Positions 34,883 through 44,441 are shown, counted from the stretch's first letter. The stretch: DNA of 64,000 nt from Thermosipho africanus Ob7 (GCF_003351105.1 NZ_NKRG01000004.1:62001-126000), one strand, 5' to 3'. Program-made: numbers and translations. The notes: generated by a model not told the origin, from the sequence alone.

Positions 34883-34957
34883 TGGCAGCCCCACGGGGAA
34901 TCGAACCCCGACCTTCGGACTGAGAATCCGATGGACTAGCCGTTATCCTATGGGGCC
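34883..34957 (-). tRNA. tRNA-Glu (anticodon CTC)
   Basis: Acceptor GGCCCCA / TGGGGCT with discriminator G and encoded CCA. The anticodon loop is TTCTCAG in the stem TCGGA/TCCGA, reading GAG. The T arm is CGGGGTTCGATTCCCCG. It is the first of the tandem trio after the promoter at 34972. Confidence 0.97.
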
Positions 34958-34971
34958 ATACATCCGTTAAT

Positions 34972-34999
34972 ATGATACCATAAAAGTTTTATTTGTCAA
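34972..34999 (-). promoter_or_regulatory. Promoter of the tRNA-Glu-Arg-Lys / infC unit
   Basis: On the minus strand TTGACA (34994-34999), a 16-base spacer and TATCAT (34972-34977) preceded by TGG, which makes an extended -10. It lies 15 bases upstream of the tRNA-Glu 5' end. A consensus -35 of this kind suits a stable-RNA promoter. Confidence 0.85.
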
Positions 35000-35023
35000 C
35001 ATTTTTAGTAAAAAGGTCTTGAT

Positions 35024-36436
35024 TTATATTATTTCATGAACTTGAAGTGTATTTGTTGTTCCAGGTCTTCCCCAAGGAATTCCTGCGGTTATAATTACTT
35101 TATCGCCTTTGCTAGCAAGATTTGTTTCTTTTGCTTTTCTCATTACTTCTATAATCATTTCATCAGTTGAAAGTGTTTGATTGATCATAACAGGGATTAC
35201 TCCCCACACAAGACTTAATCTATAATAGGTCGAAAGGTTTGGAGTGGCAGCCATTATAGGAACTGAAGGTCTTAAGCGAGCAATATTTATTGCAGTTTTT
35301 CCTGTACTAGTTGCAGTGATGATTAATTTTGCATTTATATCTCTTGAGAGGTTATATACCGCATGTGAAATAGCATCTTCTATATTTTCTGATATATAGT
35401 AATTTCTTATCCATTCTAGTTCAATTGAGTCGTAATCTAAAAGAAATTTTTCAGTATTTTTTGCTACCTCATCCATTACAGCTACTGCTCTAAGTGGATA
35501 TTTTCCTATCGAAGTTTCTGCGGAGAGCATAATAGCATCGGTTCCATCTAGTATAGCATTTGCTATGTCAGATACTTCAGCCCTTGTTGGAGTCATATTG
35601 TTGATCATTGATTCGAGCATTTGAGTGGCAGTTATAACAGGTTTTGACATTCTATTAGCTGTTTCTATTATTCTTTTTTGGGCGATTGGAACTTGAGATA
35701 GTGGAATTTCTACACCAAGATCACCTCTTGCTACCATAACACCATCAGCAAATGAAATTATTTCTTCAAGATTGTCCAATGCTTGGGCAGTTTCAATTTT
35801 TGCAATTACTGGAATGCCATTGCTTAATGACTTTGCGTATTTTACGTCTGAAGCTTTTCTTACAAATGACAAAGCAATGTAGTCAAGATCTTCTTCGATG
35901 GCAAGGTCAATAAATTTTTTATCTTTATCTGTGACAGCAGAAATTGAAAGATCAACGCCTGGAAGGTTAACACCTCTATGGTGTGTTATTTTTCCGCCTC
36001 TTATAACTTTAGTGTATACTAAATTATCTTCAACTTTTTCAACAGTCAGTTCAATTGCGCCGTCATTTAATAAAATTCTATCACCACTTTTTACTTCAAG
36101 TGGAAATCTTTTGTAATTTACAGATAATATACTCTCGTCACCTAATAAATCTTCTGTTGTTATTTTTAATATAGACCCTTCTTTTAGGGTTATATATTCT
36201 TCTTTGAGCTTTCCTGTTCTAATTTTTGGACCAGAAAGGTCAATAAGGATGGAAAATGGTGTGTTTAATTTTTCTCTGATTTTTTTTAGTCTTCTAATTC
36301 TTTCTCTGTGAATTTCAATGGTATCATGAGATGAGTTCAATCTAAAAACGTTTACACCCGAATTTACAAGTTTTTCCAGCATTTCCTCAGATTCTGTTGC
36401 CGGTCCTATAGTGGCTACTATTCTTGTTTTCCTCAT
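35024..36436 (-). CDS. pyk: Pyruvate kinase
   Basis: This 470-residue glycolytic enzyme makes ATP and pyruvate from phosphoenolpyruvate. It starts MRKTRIVATIGPATES. The active-site stretch AKIETAQALDNLEEI with its catalytic Lys is present, with VMVARGDLGVEIPL and MLESMINNMTPTRAEVSDIANAILDGTDAIMLSAE after it. The C-terminal regulatory domain is the usual length, without the extra PEP-utiliser domain seen in some bacteria. ATG 36436 has AAGGGGAG ahead. Its first 50 bases overlap the end of the DUF5693-like gene, so the two are translationally linked. Confidence 0.97.
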   Translation of the reverse strand: MRKTRIVATIGPATESEEMLEKLVNSGVNVFRLNSSHDTIEIHRERIRRLKKIREKLNTPFSILIDLSGPKIRTGKLKEEYITLKEGSILKITTEDLLGDESILSVNYKRFPLEVKSGDRILLNDGAIELTVEKVEDNLVYTKVIRGGKITHHRGVNLPGVDLSISAVTDKDKKFIDLAIEEDLDYIALSFVRKASDVKYAKSLSNGIPVIAKIETAQALDNLEEIISFADGVMVARGDLGVEIPLSQVPIAQKRIIETANRMSKPVITATQMLESMINNMTPTRAEVSDIANAILDGTDAIMLSAETSIGKYPLRAVAVMDEVAKNTEKFLLDYDSIELEWIRNYYISENIEDAISHAVYNLSRDINAKLIITATSTGKTAINIARLRPSVPIMAATPNLSTYYRLSLVWGVIPVMINQTLSTDEMIIEVMRKAKETNLASKGDKVIITAGIPWGRPGTTNTLQVHEII

Positions 36437-37673
36437 AATATTCTCCCCTTTCAAAAAAGATTTTGAAAATTGAATAGATAATAAGTGTTAAGAATAAAGT
36501 TATCAGTTCGCGGTAGATGTTTACAAATAGAGGAGCTCTTATATGACAAAAGGTGTTAAAGGTTGATAAAAATGCAATACTTGCAAATATTTCAAAAAGT
36601 TTTTTGTAAAAGTCACTCTTTAAATATGGAATTAAAAATGCAAGAGGATAAAATAACAATTCTTTTGTTCTTGGCCTGATGATGAACAAATCTTCGATAA
36701 ACTCACGTATGTTTCTTTCAAAGTCTGTAACAAATCCAAAATTACCGCTTCTAATTATATAATATATTCCAAAAATGGTAAATAGAGGTATTAAAAACTT
36801 AAGATGTGATTTTATCTTTTTGTTTTCTTTTATTATTAACTGTATTAGCAATATTGATGGTAATAACACTAGCGAAAGTTTTACTCCCCAGTATGTTTTA
36901 ATATTGTTTAAATGTTCAAAATCATACAATGATAGATTTGTTAAAATACCTAAGGTGAAATAAGAAAAGAATTTTAAAACATTGTCTTTTATTTTAAAAA
37001 ATATTACCACTGTTCCTAATATGCTGACTAATGAAATAAAAATTTCGTAAGAAAAATATAAAGTTGGTAAGAGAAAAATTGCGTAAGGAAAAAGATATAA
37101 AACGAATAGTATTAAAACTGTTGAAAAAAAGTATTTGAATTCAATGTTTGGTATATAAGGTGAAGCGTCAGAAATTTTAAAGTAGTTTTTGAATTCATTT
37201 ACTACGGATTCAGTCATAGGTGTTTTTGGAAGAACTATTAAGTCAATACTTCTTTCAACAACTGCTCTCCAAAGTCTTTTAAATAAAGTTTTTTCATTGT
37301 ATTTTGAAAGTTCTTCTGGTTTTATATAATGAACTGTTATTACCATATCTTTTGAAAGATTTTTGGCAAATTCTTTTGAAATAGTTTCAGAAATATTAAA
37401 TTCTAGGATTCCAAATTTTTTTCCGTTTAAATTTATACCTTCCAAATTAATATTGGTAGCATCTTTAGGGATAATATATATTGCATCTTTATTTTTAATA
37501 TTTTTCCCATCAAAAAATTCAATCTTGCTTGAATTTTCAAAAACAATATCAACTTTCATATTTTCTAAATCATTGTTAGTTCTTAATAATGCTCCGATTA
37601 AACCAATGATTAAAAATATCGAAAGAAAAATAGTTTTACTTTTCGATGTTGATAATATATCTTTTATCTTCAT
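36387..37673 (-). CDS. Polytopic membrane protein, DUF5693-like
   Basis: This 428-residue protein has an N-terminal transmembrane anchor and an extracytoplasmic domain of about 170 residues. That domain contains the segment RLWRAVVERSIDLIVLP. Nine or so transmembrane helices follow. The loop IRPRTKELLFYPLAF near residue 345 resembles the DUF5693 family of Firmicute membrane proteins, which often neighbour cell-wall polymer genes; its biochemical role is unknown. The ATG has GAAAGGAGGA. The gene overlaps its upstream neighbour by 38 bases and pyk by 50. Confidence 0.7.
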   Translation of the reverse strand: MKIKDILSTSKSKTIFLSIFLIIGLIGALLRTNNDLENMKVDIVFENSSKIEFFDGKNIKNKDAIYIIPKDATNINLEGINLNGKKFGILEFNISETISKEFAKNLSKDMVITVHYIKPEELSKYNEKTLFKRLWRAVVERSIDLIVLPKTPMTESVVNEFKNYFKISDASPYIPNIEFKYFFSTVLILFVLYLFPYAIFLLPTLYFSYEIFISLVSILGTVVIFFKIKDNVLKFFSYFTLGILTNLSLYDFEHLNNIKTYWGVKLSLVLLPSILLIQLIIKENKKIKSHLKFLIPLFTIFGIYYIIRSGNFGFVTDFERNIREFIEDLFIIRPRTKELLFYPLAFLIPYLKSDFYKKLFEIFASIAFLSTFNTFCHIRAPLFVNIYRELITLFLTLIIYSIFKIFFERGEYYEENKNSSHYRTGNRI

Positions 37674-38859
37674 AAATCCTCCTTTCGATATTAGGATTAA
37701 CCCAAGATATAATATATGGAGATTTTATTAACACCCCTCCAATATTAATCCATCTTTTTTCATCAAGAAAGGTTAGTGTCGAGTCTAATGTTTGATAATT
37801 ATAAATACTAACATGTTTTAATTTATAATTGTCAAAGGTGTCTTTTGACATTACAATCAGTAAATTTTTGCCTTTTTCAAGCTTTACAACCCCGTTATTA
37901 ATTGGATTGTTGTTTAAAAGTATTACATTTTTTGTTTTATTAAGGTCATTTGATAAAACTTTTATGGAGTAATAATCATTGAAAAGTTTTTTGATTGATA
38001 CGTTAATTGTTGGAGAAGTTGTATCTTTGGAAGTTATTGTTGTAATAGTTGATGTTAATGGAGTAATTTCGTAAAAATTTCTGGTTCCTATGTAGTTTAT
38101 TTTTCCAAATTCAGTTTCTTTTCCAAATTCTACCTCGATTTTTTGAAAGTTAATTTTCGATTTTGGAATGTCTAAAAAAGTTGTTTTGGAAGATTCATAT
38201 CCTAGTTCATCCATGCATTTGACAAATATTTTATATGTCCCGCTTGTAAGAGTACCACTTTTTTTTGAATCTTTTCCATTTACATACACTTTAGTATAGA
38301 CGGCACTTTTGTCATGTATTTTGACATTGTAATATCCAATGTTTGGAAATGAGAAGGTAGTTATTTCTATCTTAGGGTAATCGGGAGTAATATAATATGT
38401 ACCGAGGTAGTAATCTAAATTTGTGATTTCAAAATTGTTTTTAAAAATCTTTAAATATGATATTAATTTATCTCTGGAAATTAATTCTTTTACAATTATT
38501 TTATCATCATATATCTCAACTGGAAAACGGTCTATTATAACTTTTTCAATATCGTTATTTGTATACAATTCAACAATTTTGTCAAAAACATCTTTAGAGA
38601 CTACTATAGTGCCATTTTGTCCGATTGTTTGCCCATCTTCAAGAACTAATAAGTCATTCGGAATGTCTACATTTCCAATTTCTATAGAAGGAGATTTAAA
38701 GTACGTTATAATTTTACCTTTAAAAGGCAGAGCTTCACCCGAAAATTTATATACTTTTTGGTTGATAATAAGTGAATTATCGAAGGTATTAAAATATATA
38801 GTAATAGAAAATAATGTGCTAAAAAAATAGAAAATAATGAGAGAAACTATTCTTTTCAA
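37636..38859 (-). CDS. Exported protein of unknown function with Ig-like segments (407 aa)
   Basis: The signal peptide (MKRIVSLIIFYFFSTLFSITI) precedes a beta-rich protein. Segments such as GYYNVKIHDKSAVYTKVYVNG (in part), TSGTYKIFVKCMDELGYESS and NLLIVMSKDTFDN look like successive bacterial Ig-type domains. An earlier part (about 60-110) has a copper-amine-oxidase-N or stalk-like pattern. TTG 38859 is preferred because AGGGTGA lies five bases before it; GTG 38868 is the alternative. It lies between the pseudouridine synthase and the DUF5693-like gene, overlapping the latter, so the two may act together at the cell surface. Confidence 0.65.
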   Translation of the reverse strand: MKRIVSLIIFYFFSTLFSITIYFNTFDNSLIINQKVYKFSGEALPFKGKIITYFKSPSIEIGNVDIPNDLLVLEDGQTIGQNGTIVVSKDVFDKIVELYTNNDIEKVIIDRFPVEIYDDKIIVKELISRDKLISYLKIFKNNFEITNLDYYLGTYYITPDYPKIEITTFSFPNIGYYNVKIHDKSAVYTKVYVNGKDSKKSGTLTSGTYKIFVKCMDELGYESSKTTFLDIPKSKINFQKIEVEFGKETEFGKINYIGTRNFYEITPLTSTITTITSKDTTSPTINVSIKKLFNDYYSIKVLSNDLNKTKNVILLNNNPINNGVVKLEKGKNLLIVMSKDTFDNYKLKHVSIYNYQTLDSTLTFLDEKRWINIGGVLIKSPYIISWVNPNIERRIYEDKRYIINIEK

Positions 38860-38860
38860 A

Positions 38861-39742
38861 TTATTCACCCTTTTCGAGATTTTTTAATACATTTTTTAGG
38901 TCTTTTGAAAGTGGAGCAGTGGCTGTTATATGTTTATTTTTAAAGTAAAATTCCATGGAGTGACAATGTAAAAAATATCTTTTTAGACCATATTCTCTTT
39001 TAAATTCACGGTTGAGCTTTTTATCACCATAGACGTCATCTCCGATTATTGGATGATTTATTAGGCTTAAATGTTTTCTTATTTGGTGTTTTCTTCCTGT
39101 TTTAATATTTACATTTAAAAGAGAAAACTCTCCCAAATGTGTTTTATATACTTTTTGTGTTATAAATGTTGTTAATGCTTGTTTATTTTCAAGAGGTATA
39201 TCAATTTTTCCTTCTTTGGATAATTTGCCTTTGCAAAGAGCGATATATTCTTTTTTTATGCTACGGCCGGCGATTATATCTCCTAATTCTCTTGCACTTT
39301 GGGTGTTTTTTGCAATTATTAATATACCGGATGTATGTTTATCTAATCTATGGACAAGATGTGGAGTGAAATTTTTTTCTTGACCATAGTACATTAATCC
39401 TTCGATTAATGTAGCGATATGTGTTCCTTTGCCAGGGTGTATTGGAATACCTGCTGGTTTATTTATTATTAGAATATCATTATCTTCATATACAATATCA
39501 AGGTCCATTTTTATTGGAACCACTTTGTTGTTAATTTCCCTATTGTATTTTGATATATCCTCTTCAATAGTAATTTCATCACCTATTTCTATCTTGTATG
39601 AAGGATTTTTTACTTTTTTTCCGTTTACTTTTATTTTTCCGGTTCTGATTAATTTATAGATTGCACTCAAAGGTAAATTTAAAAGTTTTTTTCTTAAAAA
39701 TTTGTCTAATCTTGAGTAGTAATTTTCTTCGGTTACTATCAT
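38861..39742 (-). CDS. RluA family 23S rRNA pseudouridine synthase (RluC/RluD type)
   Basis: This 293-residue protein has an N-terminal S4 domain (residues 1-60, LDKFLRKKLLNLPLSAIYKLIRTGKIKV). The catalytic domain carries LVHRLDKHTSGILIIAK with the essential Asp and, later, TGRKHQIRKHL. The target uridines cannot be told from sequence, but the S4-fused type usually modifies 23S rRNA. The start ATG has GAGGTGA. It is the first gene of a four-gene minus-strand unit ending with pyk. Confidence 0.92.
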   Translation of the reverse strand: MIVTEENYYSRLDKFLRKKLLNLPLSAIYKLIRTGKIKVNGKKVKNPSYKIEIGDEITIEEDISKYNREINNKVVPIKMDLDIVYEDNDILIINKPAGIPIHPGKGTHIATLIEGLMYYGQEKNFTPHLVHRLDKHTSGILIIAKNTQSARELGDIIAGRSIKKEYIALCKGKLSKEGKIDIPLENKQALTTFITQKVYKTHLGEFSLLNVNIKTGRKHQIRKHLSLINHPIIGDDVYGDKKLNREFKREYGLKRYFLHCHSMEFYFKNKHITATAPLSKDLKNVLKNLEKGE

Positions 39743-39775
39743 GACTTCACCTCACAAAGCTTTTTTTCATTTATT

Positions 39776-39803
39776 ATTATACCTTTAAAGAAGAAAAATT
39801 CAA
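39776..39803 (-). promoter_or_regulatory. Promoter of the rluA-family / pyk unit
   Basis: On the minus strand TTGAAT (39798-39803), a 16-base spacer and a perfect TATAAT (39776-39781). It lies 34 bases upstream of the start codon and is arranged back to back with the tRNA-Val promoter. Confidence 0.75.
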
Positions 39804-39822
39804 AAAAATTTTTGTATAACTC

Positions 39823-39850
39823 TTGACAATATTTTTTTGTGTGTTAAAAT
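39823..39850 (+). promoter_or_regulatory. Promoter of tRNA-Val / tRNA-Gln
   Basis: Consensus TTGACA at 39823-39828, a 16-base spacer and TAAAAT at 39845-39850. It lies 13 bases upstream of the tRNA-Val 5' end. Confidence 0.85.
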
Positions 39851-39862
39851 AAAATTCGGTCT

Positions 39863-39937
39863 GGGTGCGTAGCTCAGTGGGAGAGCGCTTCCTTGACGCG
39901 GAAGAGGCCGCAGGTTCAATCCCTGCCGCACCCACCA
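39863..39937 (+). tRNA. tRNA-Val (anticodon GAC)
   Basis: Acceptor GGGTGCG / CGCACCC, discriminator A and encoded CCA. The anticodon loop is TTGACGC in the stem CTTCC/GGAAG. The D arm is AGCTCAGTGGGAGAGC and the T arm GCAGGTTCAATCCCTGC. It reads GTC and GTT. Confidence 0.97.
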
Positions 39938-39964
39938 GTGGGGTTAGTCCCCATCTTTTTTAGT

Positions 39965-40039
39965 TGGGGCGTCGTCTAACTGGCAGGACACTGGACTTTG
40001 GCTCCAGCAGTGTAGGTTCGAGTCCTACCGCCCCAGCCA
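39965..40039 (+). tRNA. tRNA-Gln (anticodon TTG)
   Basis: The acceptor TGGGGCG / CGCCCCA with the U-A first pair is typical of tRNA-Gln; discriminator G and encoded CCA follow. The anticodon loop is CTTTGGC in the stem CTGGA/TCCAG. Its charging would use the GatAB amidotransferase encoded at 10625-13422. The terminator stem begins at its last A. Confidence 0.97.
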
Positions 40040-40066
40040 GAGGGCTTGTATAAGCCCTCTTTTTTT
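40039..40066 (+). terminator. Terminator of the tRNA-Val/tRNA-Gln unit
   Basis: Perfect AGAGGGCTT / AAGCCCTCT stem, a 4-base loop and a run of T, starting at the CCA end of tRNA-Gln. Confidence 0.95.
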
Positions 40067-40150
40067 CTAAGAACCTTTATTAAAACGCACGAAAGAGTGG
40101 ATGAAACAAAATCTTCACTTATTTTTCAAGAGATTTTATATATAAATATG

Positions 40151-40156
40151 TATAAT
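40151..40156 (+). promoter_or_regulatory. Candidate -10 of the rpsL superoperon
   Basis: A perfect TATAAT lies 68 bases before rpsL in a 156-base gene-free stretch. No convincing -35 is visible at the right distance. The leader between it and rpsL contains a tRNA-like stretch (40174-40190) and a strong AAGGGAGGG ribosome site. Confidence 0.5.
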
Positions 40157-40223
40157 TTAGTTTGTAAAGTTTTGCGGCGTGGCTGAATCGAACAATTTAA
40201 GAGTTTTCGAAGGGAGGGTTTAG

Positions 40224-40598
40224 ATGCCTACAATTAATCAGTTGGTAAGGCACGGTAGAAAGGTTATTAAGGAAAAATCAAAATCTCCAGCACTTCAAGG
40301 ACATCCACAAAAAAGAGGAGTTTGTGTCAGGGTTTCTACGATGACACCAAAAAAACCTAACTCAGCTTTGAGAAAAATTGCTAGGGTTAGATTAAGCAAT
40401 GGAATAGAAGTTACAGCATATATTCCAGGTATAGGTCATAACTTGCAGGAACACTCAGTTGTTTTGGTAAGAGGTGGAAGGGTTAAAGACTTACCAGGTA
40501 TTAGGTATAAGATTATTAGAGGAGCATTGGATGCAGCAGGTGTTGAAAATAGAAAACAATCCAGAAGTAAATACGGTGCTAAGAGACCTAAGAAATAA
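40224..40598 (+). CDS. rpsL: 30S ribosomal protein S12
   Basis: This 124-residue decoding-centre protein contains [16 protein letters not shown] with Lys43/Lys44 and the [12 protein letters not shown] loop, the positions where streptomycin-resistance changes occur; both are of the wild-type, sensitive form. It is the first gene of the str-S10-spc-alpha superoperon, with AGGGAGGG in front. Unlike many bacteria, rpoBC does not precede it; two tRNA genes do. Confidence 0.98.
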
Positions 40599-40616
40599 GT
40601 CGGGAGGGAATAACAA

Positions 40617-41084
40617 ATGAGAAGAAGGAGAGCAGAAGTTAGAAAAGTTCCACCTGATCCAATATATAACGATGTATTGGTTTCAAAACTTATAAATAGA
40701 GTAATGTGGGATGGAAAAAAATCAATAGCACAAAAAATTGTATATAAAGCAATGGAATATTTGTCAGAGAAAACAAAAAAGGATCCGCTTGAAGCTTTAC
40801 ATCAGGCAATTGATAATGTAAGACCACTTGTCGAAGTAAGGCCAAGAAGAGTCGGTGGTGCAACTTATCAGGTTCCAATTGAAGTTGAAGAGCCAAGAAA
40901 GACCTCTCTTGCTTTAAGATGGATTGTTGAAGCAGCAAGATCAAAAAAAGGTAGACCAATGGCTGAAAAGCTTGGGGAAGAGCTTGTTAACGCATTTAAT
41001 AATACAGGAACTGCGATTAAGAAGAAAGAAGATGTTCACAGAATGGCCGAAGCAAACAGAGCATTTGCACACTTCAGATGGTAA
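40617..41084 (+). CDS. rpsG: 30S ribosomal protein S7
   Basis: This 155-residue 16S rRNA binder of the 30S head starts [19 protein letters not shown]. The hairpin is [16 protein letters not shown] and the C-terminus [18 protein letters not shown]. It lies 18 bases after rpsL behind CGGGAGGGA, in the standard str order before fusA. S7 is the classical autorepressor of this segment in E. coli. Confidence 0.98.
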   Translation: MRRRRAEVRKVPPDPIYNDVLVSKLINRVMWDGKKSIAQKIVYKAMEYLSEKTKKDPLEALHQAIDNVRPLVEVRPRRVGGATYQVPIEVEEPRKTSLALRWIVEAARSKKGRPMAEKLGEELVNAFNNTGTAIKKKEDVHRMAEANRAFAHFRW

Positions 41085-41097
41085 GTAGGAGGAGAGT

Positions 41098-43173
41098 ATG
41101 AAGGAGATACAGGCTATATACGTTGACTTGAAAAAATTAAGGAACATTGGAATAATGGCTCATATTGATGCTGGTAAAACTACTACTACTGAAAGAATAC
41201 TTTTTTACACAGGTAGAAAGCATAATATTGGTAGCGTTGATGATGGCACAGCGACAATGGACTGGATGGTTCAGGAAAAAGAAAGAGGTATTACCATAGT
41301 TTCTGCTGCAACCACATGTATGTGGAAAGGCCATCGTATTAATATTATTGACACTCCAGGGCACGTTGACTTTACAATAGAAGTTGAACGTGCTTTAAGA
41401 GTTTTAGATGGAGCAGTTGCTGTTTTTGATGCTGCAGCAGGTGTTGAACCACAATCTGAAACAGTTTGGAGACAGGCTGATAAATACAACGTTCCAAGGA
41501 TTGCCTTCATGAACAAAATGGATAAACTTGGAGCAGATTTTGAAATGGCTGTTCAAACAATGGTGGACAGGTTAAAAGCAAATCCTATACCTGTCCAAAT
41601 GCCGATGGGTGCTGAAGATTCTTTTGAAGGCGTTATAGATTTAATAGAAATGAAAGCAATTAGATGGCTAGATGAAAATGGTACAGAAATGGTTTACGAA
41701 GAGATTCCAGAAAAGTATAAGGCAAAAGCTGAGGAAATGAGAGAAGATTTGTTAGAAAAAGTTGCTGAATTAGATGACGAGATAATGATGCTTTATCTTG
41801 AAGGAGAAGAAATATCAAATGATCTTATTAAAAAGGCACTTAGAAAAGCAACTATTGAAAATAAAGCAACACCAGTATTTTGTGGTTCTGCAAAAATGAA
41901 TAGAGGTGTTCAACCTCTCTTAGATGGAATATTGGAATATCTTCCATCACCACTTGATATGCCACCAGTTAGAGGTTGGAATCAAAACGGTGAAGAAGTA
42001 CAAATTAAACCATCAGAGGATGAACCATTTACAGCTTTAGCTTTTAAAATACAGGCAGATCCATATGTAGGAAAATTAACATTCTTTAGAGTTTACAGTG
42101 GTAGACTCGAAAAGGGAAGTTATGTATATAACTCAACTAAAGGTAAAAAAGAAAGAATTTCAAGGTTAATATTCATGCATGCAGATAAAAGAGAAGATGT
42201 TGAATATGTAAGAGCTGGTGATATTGTAGCGGCAATAGGATTAAAAGATACAAAAACTGGAGATACCCTTTGTGATGAAAAAAGACCAGTTATCTTAGAA
42301 AAAATGGAATTTCCGGAACCAGTTATTTCAATAGCAATTGAACCTGAAACAAAGAATGATCAAGACAAGCTTTCTAAAGCATTAACATTATTGAGCGATG
42401 AAGATCCATCTTTTAGAGCTTATGTTGATCACGAAACAGGTGAAACTATTATTTCTGGAATGGGTGAATTGCATCTTGAAATAATAGTGGATAGATTAAA
42501 GAGAGAATTTAACACTAAAGTAAGAGTTGGTCAACCTCAAGTTGCATATAGAGAAACTATTCAAGAACCGGCAGAAGCAGAAGGAAAGTATATCAGACAG
42601 AGCGGTGGTAGAGGACAATACGGTCATGTTATAATGAGATTTGAGCCAATTGACTTAAGTAAAACTTTTGAATTTGAAGATAGGATCGTTGGTGGAGTTA
42701 TTCCTAAGGAATATATTCCAGCTGTTGAAGAAGGTGTAAGGGAAGCTGCACAAAGTGGTGTGCTTGCAGGATATCCAATGGTTGGAATAAAGGCAATACT
42801 CTTGGATGGTTCATATCACGAAGTTGACTCATCTGAAATGGCATTTAAAATTGCAGCAAGTATGGCTTTTAAAGAAGCAGTTAAAAAGGCTAAACCAATT
42901 TTACTTGAACCAATTATGAGAGTAGAAGTAACGACTCCTGAAGAATATATGGGTAACATAATAGCAGATTTAAACTCAAGACGTGCACATGTTGAAACAC
43001 TTGAGTCAAGAGGACATTTGAGAATAATAAAGGCGCTTGTTCCATTGTCTGAAATGTTTGGGTATGCAACCGATTTGAGATCATTATCTCAAGGTCGTGC
43101 AACATACACAATGGTTTTGGAACGTTATGCAAAAGTTCCAGATAAATTAGCGGAAAAAATTATTTCAAAATAG
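41098..43173 (+). CDS. fusA: Elongation factor G
   Basis: This 691-residue translocase GTPase has G1 [10 protein letters not shown], switch [10 protein letters not shown] and NKMD. Domain II contains [14 protein letters not shown], domain [18 protein letters not shown], and domain V ends with the [17 protein letters not shown] segment. ATG 41098 is 13 bases after rpsG and has GGAGGAGA. Normal length, one copy in the window. Confidence 0.98.
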   Translation: MKEIQAIYVDLKKLRNIGIMAHIDAGKTTTTERILFYTGRKHNIGSVDDGTATMDWMVQEKERGITIVSAATTCMWKGHRINIIDTPGHVDFTIEVERALRVLDGAVAVFDAAAGVEPQSETVWRQADKYNVPRIAFMNKMDKLGADFEMAVQTMVDRLKANPIPVQMPMGAEDSFEGVIDLIEMKAIRWLDENGTEMVYEEIPEKYKAKAEEMREDLLEKVAELDDEIMMLYLEGEEISNDLIKKALRKATIENKATPVFCGSAKMNRGVQPLLDGILEYLPSPLDMPPVRGWNQNGEEVQIKPSEDEPFTALAFKIQADPYVGKLTFFRVYSGRLEKGSYVYNSTKGKKERISRLIFMHADKREDVEYVRAGDIVAAIGLKDTKTGDTLCDEKRPVILEKMEFPEPVISIAIEPETKNDQDKLSKALTLLSDEDPSFRAYVDHETGETIISGMGELHLEIIVDRLKREFNTKVRVGQPQVAYRETIQEPAEAEGKYIRQSGGRGQYGHVIMRFEPIDLSKTFEFEDRIVGGVIPKEYIPAVEEGVREAAQSGVLAGYPMVGIKAILLDGSYHEVDSSEMAFKIAASMAFKEAVKKAKPILLEPIMRVEVTTPEEYMGNIIADLNSRRAHVETLESRGHLRIIKALVPLSEMFGYATDLRSLSQGRATYTMVLERYAKVPDKLAEKIISK

Positions 43174-43203
43174 TTATCCACAAAGGATAAAGGAGGGTGA
43201 ATT

Positions 43204-44406
43204 ATGGCAAAAGAAAAGTTTGTGAGAAGCAAACCTCACCTTAACGTAGGTACCATCGGACACATTGACCACGGAAAAACAACATTAACAGCAGCTATAA
43301 CAAAGTATCTTTCATTCTTTGGTAGAGCAGATTATACTCCATACGAACAAATCGATAAGGCACCAGAAGAAAAAGAAAGAGGAATTACAATTAACATTTC
43401 ACACATCGAATATGAAACAGAAACAAGACACTATGCGCACATTGACTGTCCAGGTCACGCAGACTACATCAAGAACATGATTACTGGTGCTGCTCAAATG
43501 GATGGAGCGATCCTTGTTGTTGCTGCAACAGACGGACCAATGCCACAAACAAGAGAACACGTTCTTCTTGCAAGACAAGTTAACGTTCCTGCAATGATAG
43601 TCTTCATTAACAAAACAGATATGGTTGATGATGAAGAATTAATTGACTTAGTTGAAATGGAAGTTAGGGAACTTCTCAACAAATACGAATTCCCAGGTGA
43701 CGATCTTCCAGTAGTAAGAGGTTCTGCACTTAAAGCAGTTGAAGGTCCAGATGATCCAAACGATCCAGTATACGCACCTATAAAAGAATTACTTGATACA
43801 ATGGATTCTTACTTCCCAGAACCACAAAGGGAAACAGACAAACCATTCTTAATGCCTGTTGAAGACGTATTTTCAATCACAGGTAGGGGTACAGTTGTTA
43901 CAGGAAGAATCGAACGTGGTGTTATCAGACCCGGTGACGAAGTTGAAATTATTGGTATGAGCTACGATATAAAGAAAACAGTTGTTACAAGTGTTGAGAT
44001 GTTCAGAAAGATCCTTGACGAAGGTCTTGCTGGTGACAACGTTGGATGTTTGTTAAGAGGTATTGACAAGGACGAAGTTGAAAGAGGACAAGTTCTTGCA
44101 AAACCAGGATCAATTACTCCTCACACAACATTCAAAGCACAAGTTTACGTATTGAAGAAAGAAGAAGGAGGAAGACACACTCCATTCCAAAAAGGTTACA
44201 AACCACAATTCTTCATTAGAACAGCTGATGTTACTGGAGAATTAATTGACTTCCCAGCAGGTGTTGAAATGGTAATGCCTGGTGACAATGTTGAAATGAC
44301 AATTAAACTTATCTATCCAGTAGCTATTGAAGAAGGAATGAGATTTGCTATCCGCGAAGGTGGAAGAACAGTCGGAGCAGGTGTTGTAACAGCAATTGTT
44401 GAGTAA
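43204..44406 (+). CDS. tuf: Elongation factor Tu
   Basis: This 400-residue factor delivers aminoacyl-tRNA to the ribosome. GTPase motifs are [18 protein letters not shown] and NKTD. Domain II has [13 protein letters not shown] and domain III carries [16 protein letters not shown]. Codon use is visibly more biased than in neighbours (AAC, GAC, TTC frequent), as expected for the most abundant protein. GGAGGGTGA precedes the ATG. A hairpin lies between it and rpsJ. Confidence 0.98.
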   Translation: MAKEKFVRSKPHLNVGTIGHIDHGKTTLTAAITKYLSFFGRADYTPYEQIDKAPEEKERGITINISHIEYETETRHYAHIDCPGHADYIKNMITGAAQMDGAILVVAATDGPMPQTREHVLLARQVNVPAMIVFINKTDMVDDEELIDLVEMEVRELLNKYEFPGDDLPVVRGSALKAVEGPDDPNDPVYAPIKELLDTMDSYFPEPQRETDKPFLMPVEDVFSITGRGTVVTGRIERGVIRPGDEVEIIGMSYDIKKTVVTSVEMFRKILDEGLAGDNVGCLLRGIDKDEVERGQVLAKPGSITPHTTFKAQVYVLKKEEGGRHTPFQKGYKPQFFIRTADVTGELIDFPAGVEMVMPGDNVEMTIKLIYPVAIEEGMRFAIREGGRTVGAGVVTAIVE

Positions 44407-44416
44407 AATAAATTTT

Positions 44417-44441
44417 AGAAAGGGGGAATTTCCCCCTTTCT
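44417..44441 (+). terminator. Hairpin between tuf and rpsJ, candidate partial terminator
   Basis: AGAAAGGGGG / CCCCCTTTCT over a 5-base loop, with only a short TT tail. It is ten bases after tuf and 28 bases before rpsJ. It may lower read-through from the str part into the S10 part or serve as an mRNA processing or stability element. Confidence 0.55.

Noticed and set aside
34718-34957. The tRNA array considered as an integration site for a mobile element
   Set aside because: All three tRNAs are intact, with no direct repeat of a tRNA end nearby, no integrase and only housekeeping genes on both sides.
38423-38830. A 135-codon plus-strand frame opposite the exported Ig-like protein
   Set aside because: No ribosome site or promoter. 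The minus-strand gene has a signal peptide and fits its operon, so the plus-strand frame is taken as a shadow.
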